From Aedes albopictus (Eukaryota; Arthropoda; Insecta; Diptera; Culicidae): DNA of 64,000 nucleotides. The stretch covers positions 338,842,263-338,906,262 of the forward strand of contig NC_085138.1 in assembly GCF_035046485.1 (NCBI RefSeq). Reading direction: 5' to 3'. The position numbers and the translations under genes were made by a program. A model generated the notes under the pieces. That model saw nothing but the letters and a program-made list of their open reading frames with translations, was not told the DNA's origin and searched no databases. Positions 11,114 through 23,900 of the stretch are shown piece by piece; positions within the stretch are counted from its first letter, which is position 1; every line of letters starts with the position of its first letter.

Positions 11114-12873
11114 CACTCCCCTTCATAAGTTTGGGGTCACCCCCTCAAAAACATGTCATTTTTTAGGCCCATATCTCCGCCAATTTGCGTCCGATTTCAA
11201 AACCCTAGGTTTCATTCAAAAGATAATAAGTCAAAGAAACTTTGAACATGATTTAAAAGAAACTTTTTCAAAAAATTTTGTATGTAAACTTAACCCAAAG
11301 TTGCCAAATTTTCTAAAAAAAATGAATATAAACTTACGGCAGTGTCGCTGGAAGTTGGGTCGACCAAATTTTAAGATGAGAGCGGTAATATGACCTATGA
11401 AATTTTCTATTAGCTTTCAACTGCTTTTTACAGAACTTAGCTAAAAAATCTAGAAAAAAAGTTATTAAGTAAATCCCAACTAACAATTACTCTTTTTACA
11501 AGCACCTTTACGACGAATTAATTCAGCATGGTGCTGAATAACATTTGGATAATTTTCAGGTACAACCTTTGTTCGGGTTTTGTTCACACAAATTTGGAGA
11601 AACAATAAAGCATAGTGTTGTGTACCAACTGAACTGTTTGTTGTTTAAAACATTTTACAAACTGATAGTAAAGCTACTGCAAAAATGATTTAAAAAAATA
11701 AAATGCAAAATTTTTCAATTTCTACGAGAGTTTATGATTGACACTTTATGCTGTGAACAACTATTGTGAAATAATAACTACAAATACATTTACCTAAATC
11801 AAGATTCGAACTCGAGACCCATCGATTGCCAGCCGCTTGCCTTCCTATCTGCGCCATCCTAGAGATGATGAATTAACGCGCTCAAATCAAAACACAAACA
11901 TCCCGTGGTTGTATAATGATTACACTTTGACTCCTATTCAGCAGTGGTGAATAATGTTCTGTTTATGGTTAACAACTGAAGAACACGTTAATTCAGCTGC
12001 TGTTCAGTAAAAAACACGTGTTTTTCATCCTGTACACTGAGTCGAAGTATGATTAAACGAAAGCGCTTATTTGACTTGTGAAAAACACATTGTACAGATA
12101 CATGTTCTAATTTTTGCATGTACTTGACAAGAAGCAGAAAAAGGTCTTGTTAAACTATTTTGTAAAGAAATAACTGCAAGTCGAATAAAACTATTATTAA
12201 ACGCTTGAAAAGTGTTTAAATTTATAATTGTTTATACCGATACGAAAGGTTGAACATTGGCTACTTTTTCAATTGAAAAAACATTTGTACAGTAATGTGT
12301 ACAGCATAATTTTAGTTCAGCTATCATTACTATTAAAAAGCAACAATTCAGCATGCATGCTGAAAAAATAATTAAAATTGAACTATAAATGACGAAGATA
12401 TCACCAAATCACTTTTCCATGTTTTACGATAGTGACCCCAAACTTTTGGCCGATACAGCATTTTGAGGGGTGACCCCAAACTTTTGGTCGATAACATCAA
12501 GGATTAATTTACTTAATAACTTTTTTTCTAGATTTTTTAGCTAAGTTCTGTAAAAAGCAGTTGAAAGCTAATAGAAAATGGGTCATATTACCACTCTCAT
12601 CTTAAAATTTGGTCGACCCAACTTCCAGTGACACTGCCGTAAGTTTCGAGGTAAGTTTATATTCATTTTTTAGAAAATTTGGCAACTTTGGGTTAAGTTT
12701 ACATACAACATTTTTTGAAAAAGTTTCTTTTAAATCATGTTCAAAGTTTCTTTGACTTATTATCTTTTGAATGAAACCTAGGGTTTTGAAATCGGACACA
12801 AATTGGTGGGGATATGGGCCTAAAAAAATGACATGTTTTTGAGGGGGTGACCCCAAACTTTTGAACGGGAGTG
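11114..12873. mobile_element. Foldback Tc1/mariner-type element with a nested element in its loop
   Basis: Two arms of about 360 bp (11114-11475 and about 12510-12873) are inverted and similar. The ends are CACTCCCCTTCATAAGTTTG and, reverse-complemented, CACTCCCGTTCAAAAGTTTG, and both then read GGGGTCACCCCCTCAAAAAC. TA flanks both sides (11112-11113 and 12874-12875). The loop contains a second element (about 11476-12430). The 177-codon minus ORF and 108-codon plus ORF across the arms are conserved between arms only because the DNA is; they resemble no protein family. Confidence 0.8.
11476..12430 (-). mobile_element. CCCAACTAACAATT element with tRNA-like module
   Basis: Starts CCCAACTAACAATTACTC at 11476, inside the foldback loop. 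On the minus strand at about 11800-11860 it carries a tRNA-like stretch: box-A-like TGGCGCAGATAGG, then box-B-like GAGTTCGAATC. The same module and end occur inverted at 41874-42430, and the distal part recurs inverted at about 37730-38060. The right end was not located precisely. Confidence 0.6.
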
Positions 12874-13179
12874 TAATACCACGTACAGACATGTGATACG
12901 AGTGTGATTCCTGTACAACGGTACGCAGTGTCAAGAAAATTCTAACAAGACTTGCTTTAGCGGAGAGAATTATCATTGTGGCACTCATTTCAAGCGCAAT
13001 CGTACTGTGGTTCCTGTATCGCATGTGTGTCATAAGTATAAGGAGAAACTCGAGTGCCAGTTTGTCGGCGTTAAGTAGGAGAGGACCATGTGTCATCTTC
13101 CTAATTTCGAGAAAAACGGCTTTAAAGTTTGCCATTGGGTTTTTAAATTTTGAAAAACATATTGATTTTTCATTTTTAT

Positions 13180-14400
13180 ACGAAAGAACACCTTTTTCTG
13201 AGCCACTATGATTTTTTCAGATTTTTAGAACCTTATTCTGGAACCAAAAATCAATTTCAAAGAAATTTTTTGAAATCACCTTTTGACAGCTAAGCAACTG
13301 TTTGACAGCTCCGCCCAGTACAAACTGCGACGAGGGGTGATTCGACAAATCGCTCCCATACAAGCTTCAAAGTGATTTTTAAATTGGTTCCCGCGGGCTC
13401 CAAAATTCATGAAATTTTTTATTTCGGCTCATTTTGACATGCAGATTAAGAATATCGAAGTATCTCATCACCGTTAAAGAAGCCTATTCTGTAAATTTTG
13501 AATTTTTCAACAAAAATTCTTGATTTTTTCCCATGATTATTAATAACTATTCACCAAAGCATCGATTTGTGTTGATCGCAAAAAAAAACGTAAAATAAAG
13601 CTTGAAACTGAGAAATGGCCAAGTAATTGATTGTACTTGATCCAAGATTTTTGGAAAACCTACAATCAATTACAATTTATACTTAAGTTTTTACATATTT
13701 GATGAAAAAATAATGCACATGCAGGACAACAGTCAACAGAATTGTTGTATGATATGAGCAGAAAGTTTGAAATTTGATATTTCTGTTTTTACACTGAGGA
13801 TTACCATTTTCAATTTTTATGTTAAGTCAGAGTGGACCAAACAGTTCAAAATCACATGAATGGTAGTCAATAGGCTCCTAAAGTCCTATCGGGATTCTTG
13901 TTTTAAACCACAATATATGGTTCAAGAGTACATATTTACTCATTTTTTGACGTTTTTATAAACCGTAGTTGAAAATATATAATTTTTATTTTTTTAGCCT
14001 TTTGTCTCGTCCCTAGCTTACAACACATACTTTGAGTGATTTTTTTTTCGTCGTGTATGTCAGATAGGAACATTTTTGAAATCCCAGTGCGAAAAATGTC
14101 GAGCTCAGTCACACAAGGTTGTCCTCAAATGTCAAAGTAGAACTATTTACCATTTTACTCATTTCGAATTTTCTCATTATTCCTTTGTTTTTCAAGTTCG
14201 AGTAAAGTACAATTCCGATTAGAATACCATGCTTGATCGTATTATTCAATATAAGCGAGATTTCGTCTTTAATTTTAGGACCCTATTGGCTGTCTTTAAC
14301 GGTGTTGAGATAATTCGATATTATTCTAAATCTGTATGTCAAACTGAGCCGAAAACAAAATTTTCATGAATGTTGGTGCCCGCAGGAACATATTTAAAAA
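13180..14400. repeat. Inverted-repeat region, probable transposon
   Basis: The left segment 'ccaaaattcatgaaattttt ... gacatgcagattaagaat ... accgttaaagaagcc' (about 13390-13490) has an inverted, diverged counterpart at about 14282-14395. The left part also matches 17735-18400 in direct orientation ('cacctttttctgagccact', 'cttttgacagct'). The interior is A+T-rich and non-coding. Boundaries are approximate. Confidence 0.5.
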
Positions 14401-14483
14401 AAATATTTGAAGTTGTATGGATCTGACGGATGCGAGGCATTGCAGTTGAAGCGTTTGCACCAAGCGAACGTCTACTGTACATG

Positions 14484-16425
14484 CACGCAGAAAAATGAGG
14501 CTTGTTTAAAACAATAAAAGGCATGGTTGATTTTCAAACTGATCATTTACTTATTCCAAAGTTATATTTCTTTGTTCTTAAACTTAGAGTTTATCGATCA
14601 AAACAACCAATTCCCATCATTCCATATAACGTTAAAATCTGCATTTGTTTCAACAAAATGGGGACTTGGCCCGGAAGCACTCACACATCTTCAAAATTCT
14701 TACCCAAACATCGCCACAACGAAGAAAGTGTAACAAATCCATCACTCCAACTTCCAAGTGCAGTTTTGGCCGTGATGGATAACGCGCAGGTACTCAAGAC
14801 TGCATCAAAAAAAAAGTTGGTCAGTTTCGATTTTTTGCCTTTTTTTATTCGTTCTCGTTTCCATCCCGAATAAAACGGTATCATACATAAGCCATACGAG
14901 ATATCATTTTCATATCATTCGTGTTATCATAAACTGGATTATAAATCGATGATACAATCAATCATATCGATGCTACCTGTTATCATTTATGGAGTTTTAA
15001 TGATAGACCGAATGGGTTGTTAAGTATCGTTACCATTCAAAAATGCCAATTTTCTCGAACAAAATTTTAGCCATATTATTCATATTATAATCGCTTTATC
15101 GTATTTTTTATGATACAGTGAATAATTAAAACAAGACGGAAATATTTCATGAAATGTTTTTTCATCGACTCGAAAAAATACACCCCTGCGAGCATTCGCT
15201 GGGCACTGTCAAGTTTTTGTATCATTATATGAATCGTTGTTTACATTGTGGTGATTTTTTTAACAGTTTGCCGGATCTGAGGCAGGATCGGGAATCGAAC
15301 CGTGTTATTGATACGCTTGCTCCTTCTCGCGCGGTGTCTCCGTACTGGACCAAATTGAATCGTCGGTCGCGAGTGATTAAAAGTGGTAATGGTTCTAAAA
15401 GTGGAAACCCTGTCGAATTCGAGGAACATCTTCCTTGACCACTGGTATTGACCGCATCGGAAGGTAAGTTTTCAAGTGACCTGCAGTGATTAGCTGGATG
15501 CAACTGCTCGCTGGAAACGTTAAGGCAGCAGTGCAGCAGTCACCAACCGTCGTAACAAGAGCCGGAAGAAGGTCTACACTATACAGTTGAGTTTTTTGTG
15601 CTTATAAATGCCGGATTTCGTTCTCCTATGTCTCGCCCAAAACTTCAAAATACTTTGCAAGTGGCATTTAATTCGAAAGTAACTGGATCATGCAACCGCA
15701 GGGGCTTTTGTTTTGAGGTTCCGCTCGTGGTCGGTGGTGGTAGATGCAAAGTGGTAAACCCATTTTTTGTGCCAAAAATGCCAAACAACGGCATTGAAAA
15801 TCAGACAACAATGCAGACTAACGTGATGGCCACTTATTTTAACCGTTAAATACTAAATATAGTGAAAAAAAAAGTTAAAAACATTATTTTTGTCGCTGCA
15901 ATTTTGGTAAATCCTATTATTAAATATTATTCAAATATTATTAAACGTATCATTATTATATGTTCAATGATACTTGAACGATTCTGAATTGTTGAAATTT
16001 TTCAACCCGTATCATATTATCATAAAACGATTACTCCTTGTATAGTTATTATTGCACCAATGGAAATCGTATAATATGAACGATGCCATGAATAGTATTT
16101 TTCTATGCGGGATCTGCTTGTCGAGTGTCTAAAAATAGATTTCCGAGCTGCCGCAGGAGCTGCCGTCACCAACACAATCACTTCCCGGCTTTGTTAGTGG
16201 CAAAAGTGCAGTTGTTCAAAACAATCTGTTATTTTATGTTGAAATTACCAAATCTCTGTTTGTTCTAACAAACTGTCAAAAATTTCGGCAAATGAAAATA
16301 TTTGTATTATCAAACAATGGAACACTTCAGTTTAAACTAGAAATCAGTTTGTCGCTATAACAAACTGAAAAATCGGTTGATTTGAACTAGAATTTAATTG
16401 TGTTTACAAAATATTTTTCTGCGTG
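14484..16425. mobile_element. CACGCAGAAAAAT-TIR element hosting copy A
   Basis: Left end CACGCAGAAAAATGAGGC; right end reverse-complemented CACGCAGAAAAATATTTTG. TG flanks both sides (14482-14483 and 16426-16427). The 1,247-bp element at 14865-16111 is nested inside it. Words such as 'aacaaactg' and 'tttgttctaac' near the right end resemble the element at 43856-45473, which has similar CACGGAG ends. Confidence 0.65.
14865..16111 (-). mobile_element. CCCG-TIR element, copy A (1,247 bp), 2-bp TSD
   Basis: Ends are CCCGAATAAAACGGTATC (14865) and, at 16111 read inward, CCCGCATAGAAAAATAC. AT duplications lie at 14863-14864 and 16112-16113. It is nearly identical, in inverted orientation and with exactly the same length, to copy B at 39819-41065. 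Translated short ORFs of the two differ at one residue. It carries a tRNA-like module on its minus strand at about 15260-15370 (box B GGTTCGATTCC). No transposase; the conserved short ORFs (83-94 codons) show no domain and no coding signature beyond shared DNA. Confidence 0.85.
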
Positions 16426-16891
16426 TGGTAGGTGCGATTGATCCTGAACTAAATCGTGGGTTGCTGTGACAGCCCATTACCATGGTGCACCTAAATGACT
16501 TCGAATTGGCTGATGACGTTGCTTCCTAGCTCAACGGCGCTCTGATATGCAGAGCAAGTTCTATGTTCTTACCAAACGCTCCTTGGCGGCAGGTCTTATC
16601 AACAAGACCTAGAGACTGCATATAGAGACATGCCTGGAGACATGCAAAGACTAGAGTGGCTTTAACTTAGAGTGGCGTCAATGTCAAAATTGGAACAGCG
16701 GTCATCTGTCAAATCCATACAAATTCCTGTTCCAAACGAGCAGGAGACCTGTCAAAATGGGAACATGACGCCACTCTCCCTTCCAGTCACTCTAGCAAAG
16801 ACGACTTCTTTTGATTGTTGTTCTTCTTCTTCGCCAGACTTTGTTTTCATAATTTGCTGGCGTGCTAGGTAGCCGATTTGACAGTTCGATA

Positions 16892-17066
16892 CAGTACGAC
16901 TGCAGCGATCGACACGCTCGGTCGTGTTCGCGGCGTGCTCACCAGAAAGTAAACTCTAATTGAGTATAAACCAAAAATTAACTGGCAATATAGCGCTAGT
17001 TCGCTGCGCCATTTTTTGCTTTTTGTTAATACAAAGAGCACCTAGAAGCAAGAAGAAGAAGAAGAA
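16892..17066 (+). mobile_element. Short retroposon with GAA-repeat tail, copy 1
   Basis: A 175-bp unit ending in (GAA)n is flanked by perfect 12-bp direct repeats GACAGTTCGATA (16880-16891 and 17067-17078). The 5' part is G+C-rich (CGATCGACACGCTCGGTCG). It lacks a convincing pol III box A/box B pair, so it is not a typical tRNA SINE. A second copy is at 57461-57629. It is probably mobilised in trans by a LINE with a similar tail. Confidence 0.75.
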
Positions 17067-17339
17067 GACAGTTCGATAGGTAGATTTGGTTTCATTCTTT
17101 GCGGGACTGTGTTATAAACAGACTGTAACAAGACACTATCGTTGGATGTAAACACGGTCAACCGTTCCAGCTTCCTGCTTCACGGTAGCTGGGTAGAGGT
17201 TCATTCAAATATTACGTAACGTGGGGGGGAGGGGGTCGCGTATATGACATCCCTATTCCTACCCAACAGGATTGTTTGCAGCCAACATCAATTGAGTTTT
17301 TAAATTTAGAATAATGTATATAGATTTTTTGATTCTATA

Positions 17340-17734
17340 CACTCAGACAAATAACCTTAAGATTTCCATAAGGCCCAACTTATGAAACGGCCTTTAAAAA
17401 TTTCATAATGATTCGAATGAATTTCATAAGGTCACTCTATGACGTAAAATCGTCTCACAGCTTGGCTTTTATTCATGTTTAGCAACATGGAATTCTCAAG
17501 CGTCGGTAGCCGTGTGGATAAAACACGGGCTCGGTGATCCCGACGTTCATGGATCGAATCCAGTCTGCATCATTTTAAGATTTTTTTGTTCTTTTCATAA
17601 GTTTATCTTATGAAATTTGTCATAGCAAGCACGATCAATTTTCATAAGGTATTCTTATGTCATCCATAAGAATTAGTTATAGCAAATTTTCATAAGGTAT
17701 TTCGATGAATTTCGCTAGTTTTTTTCGCTGAGTG
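17340..17734. mobile_element. CACTCAG-TIR element carrying a tRNA-like module
   Basis: Starts CACTCAGACAAATAACC and ends, reverse-complemented, CACTCAGCGAAAAAAAC. TA flanks both sides (17338-17339 and 17735-17736). At about 17501-17573 it carries a tRNA-like stretch with box-A-like TAGCCGTGTGGATAA and box-B-like GGATCGAATCC. The rest is built of 'cataaggt'/'accttatg' words. Confidence 0.75.
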
Positions 17735-17812
17735 TACGAAAGAGCACCTTTTTCTGAGCCACTGTGATTTTTTCCAGATTTTTAGAACTTTATTTTGATA
17801 CCTAAATCAATA

Positions 17813-18168
17813 GGAAACAATCAGTGAAGTACTAGATTGAAAGTAGTGAGCTGGATTTTTGTATGGTGAGATGATCAATTCTCCGTTTCTGCAATGAAAT
17901 GGTGCAAACAGCTTGGGTTATATGATTTCTTGCCTAATTTGATGCTGTTTGAGCAAAAGTTTGGGTAACTGTGTTGTTGTATTATTTATTTCTTGCAACT
18001 TCAACAACACAGTTACCCAAAGTTTTGCTCAAACAGCATCTAATTAGGCAAGAAATGATATAACCCACGCTGTTTGCAGCATTTCTTTGCAGAAACGGAG
18101 AATTGATCATCTCACCATACAAAAATCCAGCTCACTACTTTCAATCTAGTACTTCACTGATTGCTTCC
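17813..18168. mobile_element. Near-perfect foldback MITE, 356 bp
   Basis: Two arms of about 165 bp are almost perfect inverted copies around a short loop ('attatttatttcttgc', about 17980). The terminal sequence is GGAAACAATCAGTGAAGTAC and its inverse. TA lies outside both ends (17811-17812 and 18169-18170). Transcription through it would give a long hairpin RNA. It is nested in the element at 17197-18609. Confidence 0.8.
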
Positions 18169-18616
18169 TATTGCAAATATAGTTTTTGAAATCACCTTTT
18201 GACAGCTGGACAACTGCTTGACAACTTCGCCCAGTACGAAATGCGATTCGACAAATCGCTTCCATACAATCTTCAAATTGATTTTTGAATAGGCTCCCGG
18301 GCACCAAAATTCACGAAAATTCGGATTTAGGCTCAGTTTGGCATGCAGATTCAGAATTTGAAATTATCTCAAAACCGCTAAAGAAGCCAATTAAGTACCC
18401 CCATTGACAATGCATTTGGGTTACCTAAACATTGCTACAGGATGCGGGAATCGAAATCGTGTCTTCATCGCACCCTGGTGGAGCGTGGAGGGGGTCTATC
18501 GCTGTGATACGCGTCATATAAAATTTCAAAATCTTCCATACAAAAGTTGTTACGTTGGGGAGAGAGGAAAATTTTAATATTATGCGTTACGTAATATTTG
18601 AATGAACCCTAGGCAG

Positions 18617-20174
18617 CCCGGATAAAAACTAACCATAGGGTGTTTGGTGAAAACCATTCCTGCACCATACAGTGTACCAGCTACAATAAAGTGTATTGTA
18701 ATGAAATGGTTCGCTATACTATACATTTACATTGGATTTTTATGTAACAATGTATCATACTGTTTCTCTTACGTTTGGACCATTCACTTTTCCGAAACAT
18801 TATTTTTCCGTGAATTTTTAATTATTTATTCAGTTTAAGATTTTGTTGAAGGTTGTGACTTTTTTGATGCAAAGGAAAGGGAAGAGAAAAAAGTGAATAA
18901 GTTGAAACATTAATTTAAAATCAATAACATGTTTAAATCAGTGGTAAACCAAATGTCCTAAGAACTGCAGGTCCAAGCAGGGGTCCAAGAGATATGGCGG
19001 GCTAGGTGTGTAGAGTGCGATGAGAGAAATACGAATGTAGGCCAACCCGGAAAAATGCAGGTCAGATTAACGTAAATCAGTGGATGAGTTCAACACTATT
19101 CTTTCGGTATTTGCATTTAAGGGAGTTTTCTCCTCTTCTCTCATGTGAATTTGCCTTCGACCACAATCGAATCAAATTTGATTGACAAACGTTATCTTTG
19201 ACGTAGAGCCATCTTTAACATATGGACTGGACTGAACACTGAAATGATTTCTAATATAGGTTCGTCTGCGGGTTAGCTTTTTAACATGACTTATATTTGA
19301 ATCGAACTTGACAGTTTTCTAATGAGTTGTTATGTATTTCAAACTTTAGTCAAACTGGTGCCTCAATATTGCAATAACGGTTAAGCACGCTGTAATGATA
19401 CTTATGTACCTCGTCACCCACTTCATGCAACTACATTAGTGGTCTTATAACACTTAGCGCGCTCGGCATAGTTCCATCATGCCGCTCAAAGTGTTGCCAC
19501 AAATAATGCTTAGTTTGCAAAACCCGGTTATCTGGCTGGTGGGACATGGGAGCCTAAGCTTCAACTGTTAATGCAATCAGAGACTAATCAGACTTAGACG
19601 TGGGCGATCCTATATATGAAGGGTTATCCAAAACGCTCTGGAGAATTCCCAAAGCGCATTCTAATAAATCTAGTAAGCCTAAGGTGCCATTAACAGGAGA
19701 AAAATGGCAAGATAATATAGCAATATATGGTTTATGTAATGTAAAACAATACAACATAACAAAAGAGAACCATTCCAAAACCATTTGATTTAATGTATAA
19801 CCAGTAGTGAAATTACAATTAAAAACAATTTATTTACGGTACATTTTATTGTTTGAAACCATTCATGTACCATACAATGTACGGTATATTTAAACCCACG
19901 TATCAGTATTTTGAACAATTCATTAACAATAAAATGTATGGTTTTGCAAAAAAATATACATGGAGAAACATATTTTTTTATATTTCTTACGATACTTAAC
20001 AACCCGTATAGTATATTGTAAAAATCTTATTTACAATTTACTGTATGGTGTTAACATTACATTTTATTGTTTTTGTATTTTTATTTTAACAGTGGTGTCT
20101 ATTGTAAAAATATGGTTTTAAATAGTACTGTTACAATACAACGTTCGGGTTTTCTACTGTATTTTTTATTCGGG
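18617..20174. mobile_element. CCCG-TIR element, 2-bp TSD (AG)
   Basis: Starts CCCGGATAAAAACTAACCAT and ends, reverse-complemented, CCCGAATAAAAAATACAGT. AG flanks both sides (18615-18616 and 20175-20176). 'Cgatacttaacaacccg' near 19990 matches the internal motif of copies A, B and C. Other contents are 'ccatacaatgtac'-type inverted words and an anonymous middle section (about 18950-19600) that may be another insertion. Confidence 0.75.
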
Positions 20175-20176
20175 AG

Positions 20177-20440
20177 TACATAATGTTGAAATCTTCCAGT
20201 ATCGTTGGTAGCCAAATGGCGGTCGATGGCGGCGCCAAGATCAACATAGGTATTTACACAGACCAGGAAGGCGAGAGGTGCCTTTGCGAGTTTAAGAAAT
20301 GTATGGAAAAACAACCAGATTAGTCGATACACCAAAATCCAAATTTTTAACTCGAACGTGAAATCTGTGCTGCTATACGCTAGTGAAACCTGGTGTGTTT
20401 CAGTGGAGAACATTTTTCAATCGCCCAGGATGGAGATCTT
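20177..20440 (+). mobile_element. Relic of a LINE reverse transcriptase C-terminus
   Basis: The plus-strand frame contains FNSNVKSVLLYASETW (about 20345-20392), preceded by FASLRNVWKNNQISRYTKI. This is the conserved region following the RT domain in RTE/CR1-like LINEs (usual form NVKSVLLYG-ETW). It is about 80 codons long, interrupted, and different in sequence from the LINE at 25.7-27.4 kb. It lies 0.4 kb downstream of the TTC7 stop. Confidence 0.65.
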
Positions 20441-20862
20441 TCAATTTAGCCCTCTGTACCACCTCAGAACTGAAAGCTGATTTTGGTCTGAATGACAAAC
20501 TGAAACAATAATTATTTACACTTATAATGCTGATATATTTTTTAGTTGATTGATAGCAATACATACACTTTGCCTTAATACTTTAATGAATAAATGCACA
20601 TACCAATGCGCTATACAATGACGAGTTAACAATCACAGAATTCCAATATTACCTATACTACATACATTCATACTTACCAAAATAGTCAAGAAGTAAACGA
20701 AAAAATATGAACATGTCCAATATACTTTACACGCAATTATTAGGGCTTCTTTTTAGAAGCCAGTTTTGACACCACCGTACTATGGAACTATAACATCAGA
20801 CACCCAATTTAACCCAGTTCTTATAATTAGTCAACGAAACTACTACAGCGTTCTTTCCCTCA

Positions 20863-20995
20863 TTAGTCAAACACCAGTGCAATCGAGGTGAACGGTAGCA
20901 CCGGACAGGACGGTTCCAGCTGCAGAGCCGTAGCCATACAATCGGCCGAAGCCGCATAATCGCCAAGACTTTCCATCACTCGACCCAGTAGGAAC
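20863..20995 (-). CDS. TTC7: TTC7 exon 6 (stop codon)
   Basis: Acceptor CTCTGCAG before 20995. Encodes FLLGRVMESLGDYAASADCM ... VLPFTSIALVFD and ends with TAA at 20865-20863. The 'SPVLPF'-type ending is characteristic of TTC7 C-termini. Only 44 codons, and short enough to be missed by ORF finding. Confidence 0.9.
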
Positions 20996-23900
20996 CTGCA
21001 GAGGTACAAAACATATGGTTCATGACTACCGTCTGGACTTCATACAGCACTACTTACCAAATCTTCGGACAGTTGGGATCGATCCGGGCGGCATCCTTGA
21101 GGGTCTTTTCGGCAAGCCGTGGTTCACCAAGGGTGAGATGGGCCTCACCCAGGGCACGCAGGGCATCCGTGTGGTACGGATTGGCCGATACGGCATTCAG
21201 GAAGCACTGCTTGGCGTCCGCCCACTGCTGCTGGTAGATGTGTATCAAACCGCGCTGAAAAGAGGAATTCGATGAGAATCATCTGGTTTCTGAACTGAGC
21301 TGACAGTTCGAGATGAAAACGTACCATGTACATGACCTGATGGGACACCGGGTTGATCAGGCTCGCCTCCTGGATGCAGTTGACGGCCTCGTTGGGCTGT
21401 TCGATGGCCAGGTAGACGTCCGCGAGCAGAAGCCAAATTTTGAACTGAATCATCCAGGCCTTCTGGGGACCGGGACGGGGGCTAAACGAACTCAGCGAAC
21501 TGGCCGCTTCGCTGAGGGCGTGCTCTATGCGGGAGGCAGCCAGCGAAGCCGCATGAATCGAATCTAGAAGTGGAATGGGCAATTGGGTTTAAGGTAAAGC
21601 TTCAAGCGCTTAGATAGATAGATAGATAGATATCGACGACTTGGTTCTTAGGCATTATTCAAGTAACTGTTATGGCAGGGATCAAACACCAAAATATTTT
21701 ACTAAATTTCAGCGAGCAATTCAATTGCTCGACCGCTTATTCCATCCACCTATTGTTTTCTAGTTCTATCACTTCGCTTAGGGTAACCATCCGTAGTTAC
21801 CGCGCCAACACATAACATGGCAGTACTTTGTAAATTATTAATGCATGAACGAAAACTACATCGGTCATCAATGTTAATAATAATCATATGCCAATTCCCA
21901 CCGAGAAAAAGTCTGTTGATATGACGAAAAAATTCATGCCAAACAAGTTCACTGGTACATATAATGCAATAATACGTTGTCTTTTACGTTACGTTTTTTT
22001 TTCTCCTTGACCTGATAATAGGTATACAAATGTATCCAACAGGGTGTCGTAACTAATAAAATTACAATTACAATTACAATTACAATTACAAGAAGAAGCG
22101 CCACTTCATTTTGAGGTTTTTGTCGTATCGAAAATAACAATTTTAATCCCCTTGCAAAACCATGAATTTAAATCACAATCCAATTATCAACATGGCGCAC
22201 CTACTTTGCACGCAGGAATTGATTATCGTGATGGAAAATATGGATGCCGTCAAGTTAAATCCTTCATCAAGTTTTGTTTAAGATTGTTTAGGAGCAGGAT
22301 ATCGCGCCACTTGGGCGGTGGCTTCTATATTCGTCTGTTTTCCACTATAACTCAGTCAATCTTGAACCAATTGACTTGAAATGTTGTACACGGGTAGATA
22401 CTATACCTATCTCACCACATTCCAAAAGTTGTGTCAATTGGTTCAAATTTGACCGAGTTATAGTGGAAAACAGACGAATATAGAAGCCACCGCCCAAGTG
22501 GCGCGCAGTCTTGTGCATTATCACCATCATAACACAAAAAAGCCACAACATCAACATTGCCCTTCTTCCTCCATCAACGCTACAGCCGACCGTCTCTATG
22601 TTGCTAACGAACACATTCGAGACGACCGCATTGATACGGTGGCTGCCGCCGCCTCGCTCTTTCTCTGCAAATCTCTTGAGTAGCCGAACGCTTCTTAACC
22701 GTCGTTCCGACGCAGAGCTATGTCACTCACTGCTTGGTGACTCTCGTCTGAAAATGCCAGGATGAGGGTCAATTTGTTAAGTAGTATTGCATGGCGCAGC
22801 AAACACAAACATAGCACGCCCTATGAATAGAATGCAAAGCGTAGAACAAAAACTCACTTCGGTGTTTCATCATGTGGTTCGAAAACAAGAGACGATCGCT
22901 GCTGTTGGATGTGGTTGACTCTGCATTGAACGAGGGTTGGCTTGAGTGGCTTTTGCGTGAATCGATTATGTTTTGATGGACTGCGTTTGTCGTATGAAGT
23001 GATGGTTAGAGCGAGTGTCATTCGACATTGACCATCCTGAAACTGCACAACCCTGGGCGCGATTCCCCAGTTAGTGTAAACCCGGATAAAAAATTACCAT
23101 TCTTTACATGGTAAATATTATTAACAAATGACTGGTTTTATTGTTCACAATAAAACACATAGTAGATATATTGTTACTTTTTACAATAGAAATCAAGCCC
23201 ATATAGTTCGTACAATAAGTGAACATTAGCTTTATTAGTGACTGATTGATTCGATTGTTTTTCAATAGTTCTATAATAATTTAAAGTTACTATCAGTAAA
23301 AATTAATTTAAGTTGTTTTTAAATAGTTGCAAAAGTGCCTGCAAAGTTCTCATGGACTTTTTATTAAAAAAGAGTTTATTTCTCAATTATACTTAAAAAC
23401 AATTTGTAACAAATGAATAACAATAAGTATTATTGTTGCTTGGATCATGTTTGTATAATCAAATACAAAATCACTTGACATATTTTTTATAGTTTTCGTT
23501 TTAAATTTGAGTACAGTAGATGTTTCGGTTATCGAATGTTATTCGCTGTAACTGACAGACGTCAAGCCGTGTTGGCAGAGGAAGCTCTCAATGAATAACT
23601 GAGGAAGTACTTATAGAAAACTAGCTGAAAAGCAGGTTTAGCCAAGTGAGGATGTTAAGACAAGAAAAAGATGAACAATGATCTTTCTGATGTTTTCCAA
23701 TAAATTAAAGGAATCTAGTAAATAGTAAACTGCCATTGATAACAATACAAATACAATTAGTTTAATGGGGTCAATTGAACCGATGCTAAAATAAACATGC
23801 AATAATATTTGTTGTTATGTAAACAGATTTCGCCTTTGAAAAACCAAAGAATTCATATTTCTTGGTAACATTTTTCTCCAGCATTTACAGATACTAATGG

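Larger units (their letters stand above)
17197..18609. mobile_element. TIR element with GGTTCATTCAAATATTACG ends, 3-bp TSD
   Basis: Left end GGTTCATTCAAATATTACGT and right end 'acgtaatatttgaatgaacc' are inverted. TAG flanks both sides (17194-17196 and 18610-18612, allowing a one-base offset), compatible with a PIF/Harbinger-like TWA-type target. It hosts nested elements 17340-17734 and 17813-18168. It is related to the short element at 51897-52056, which shares 'ttcaaatattacg'. Confidence 0.6.

Noticed and set aside
12602..13135. A 177-codon minus-strand ORF in the foldback arm
   Set aside because: It crosses the element end into flanking DNA and resembles its partner arm only at DNA level.
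15154..15849. Conserved short ORFs (83-94 codons) present in both copies A and B
   Set aside because: They are identical because the DNA copies are near identical. The more diverged copy C does not keep them open, and no domain is visible.
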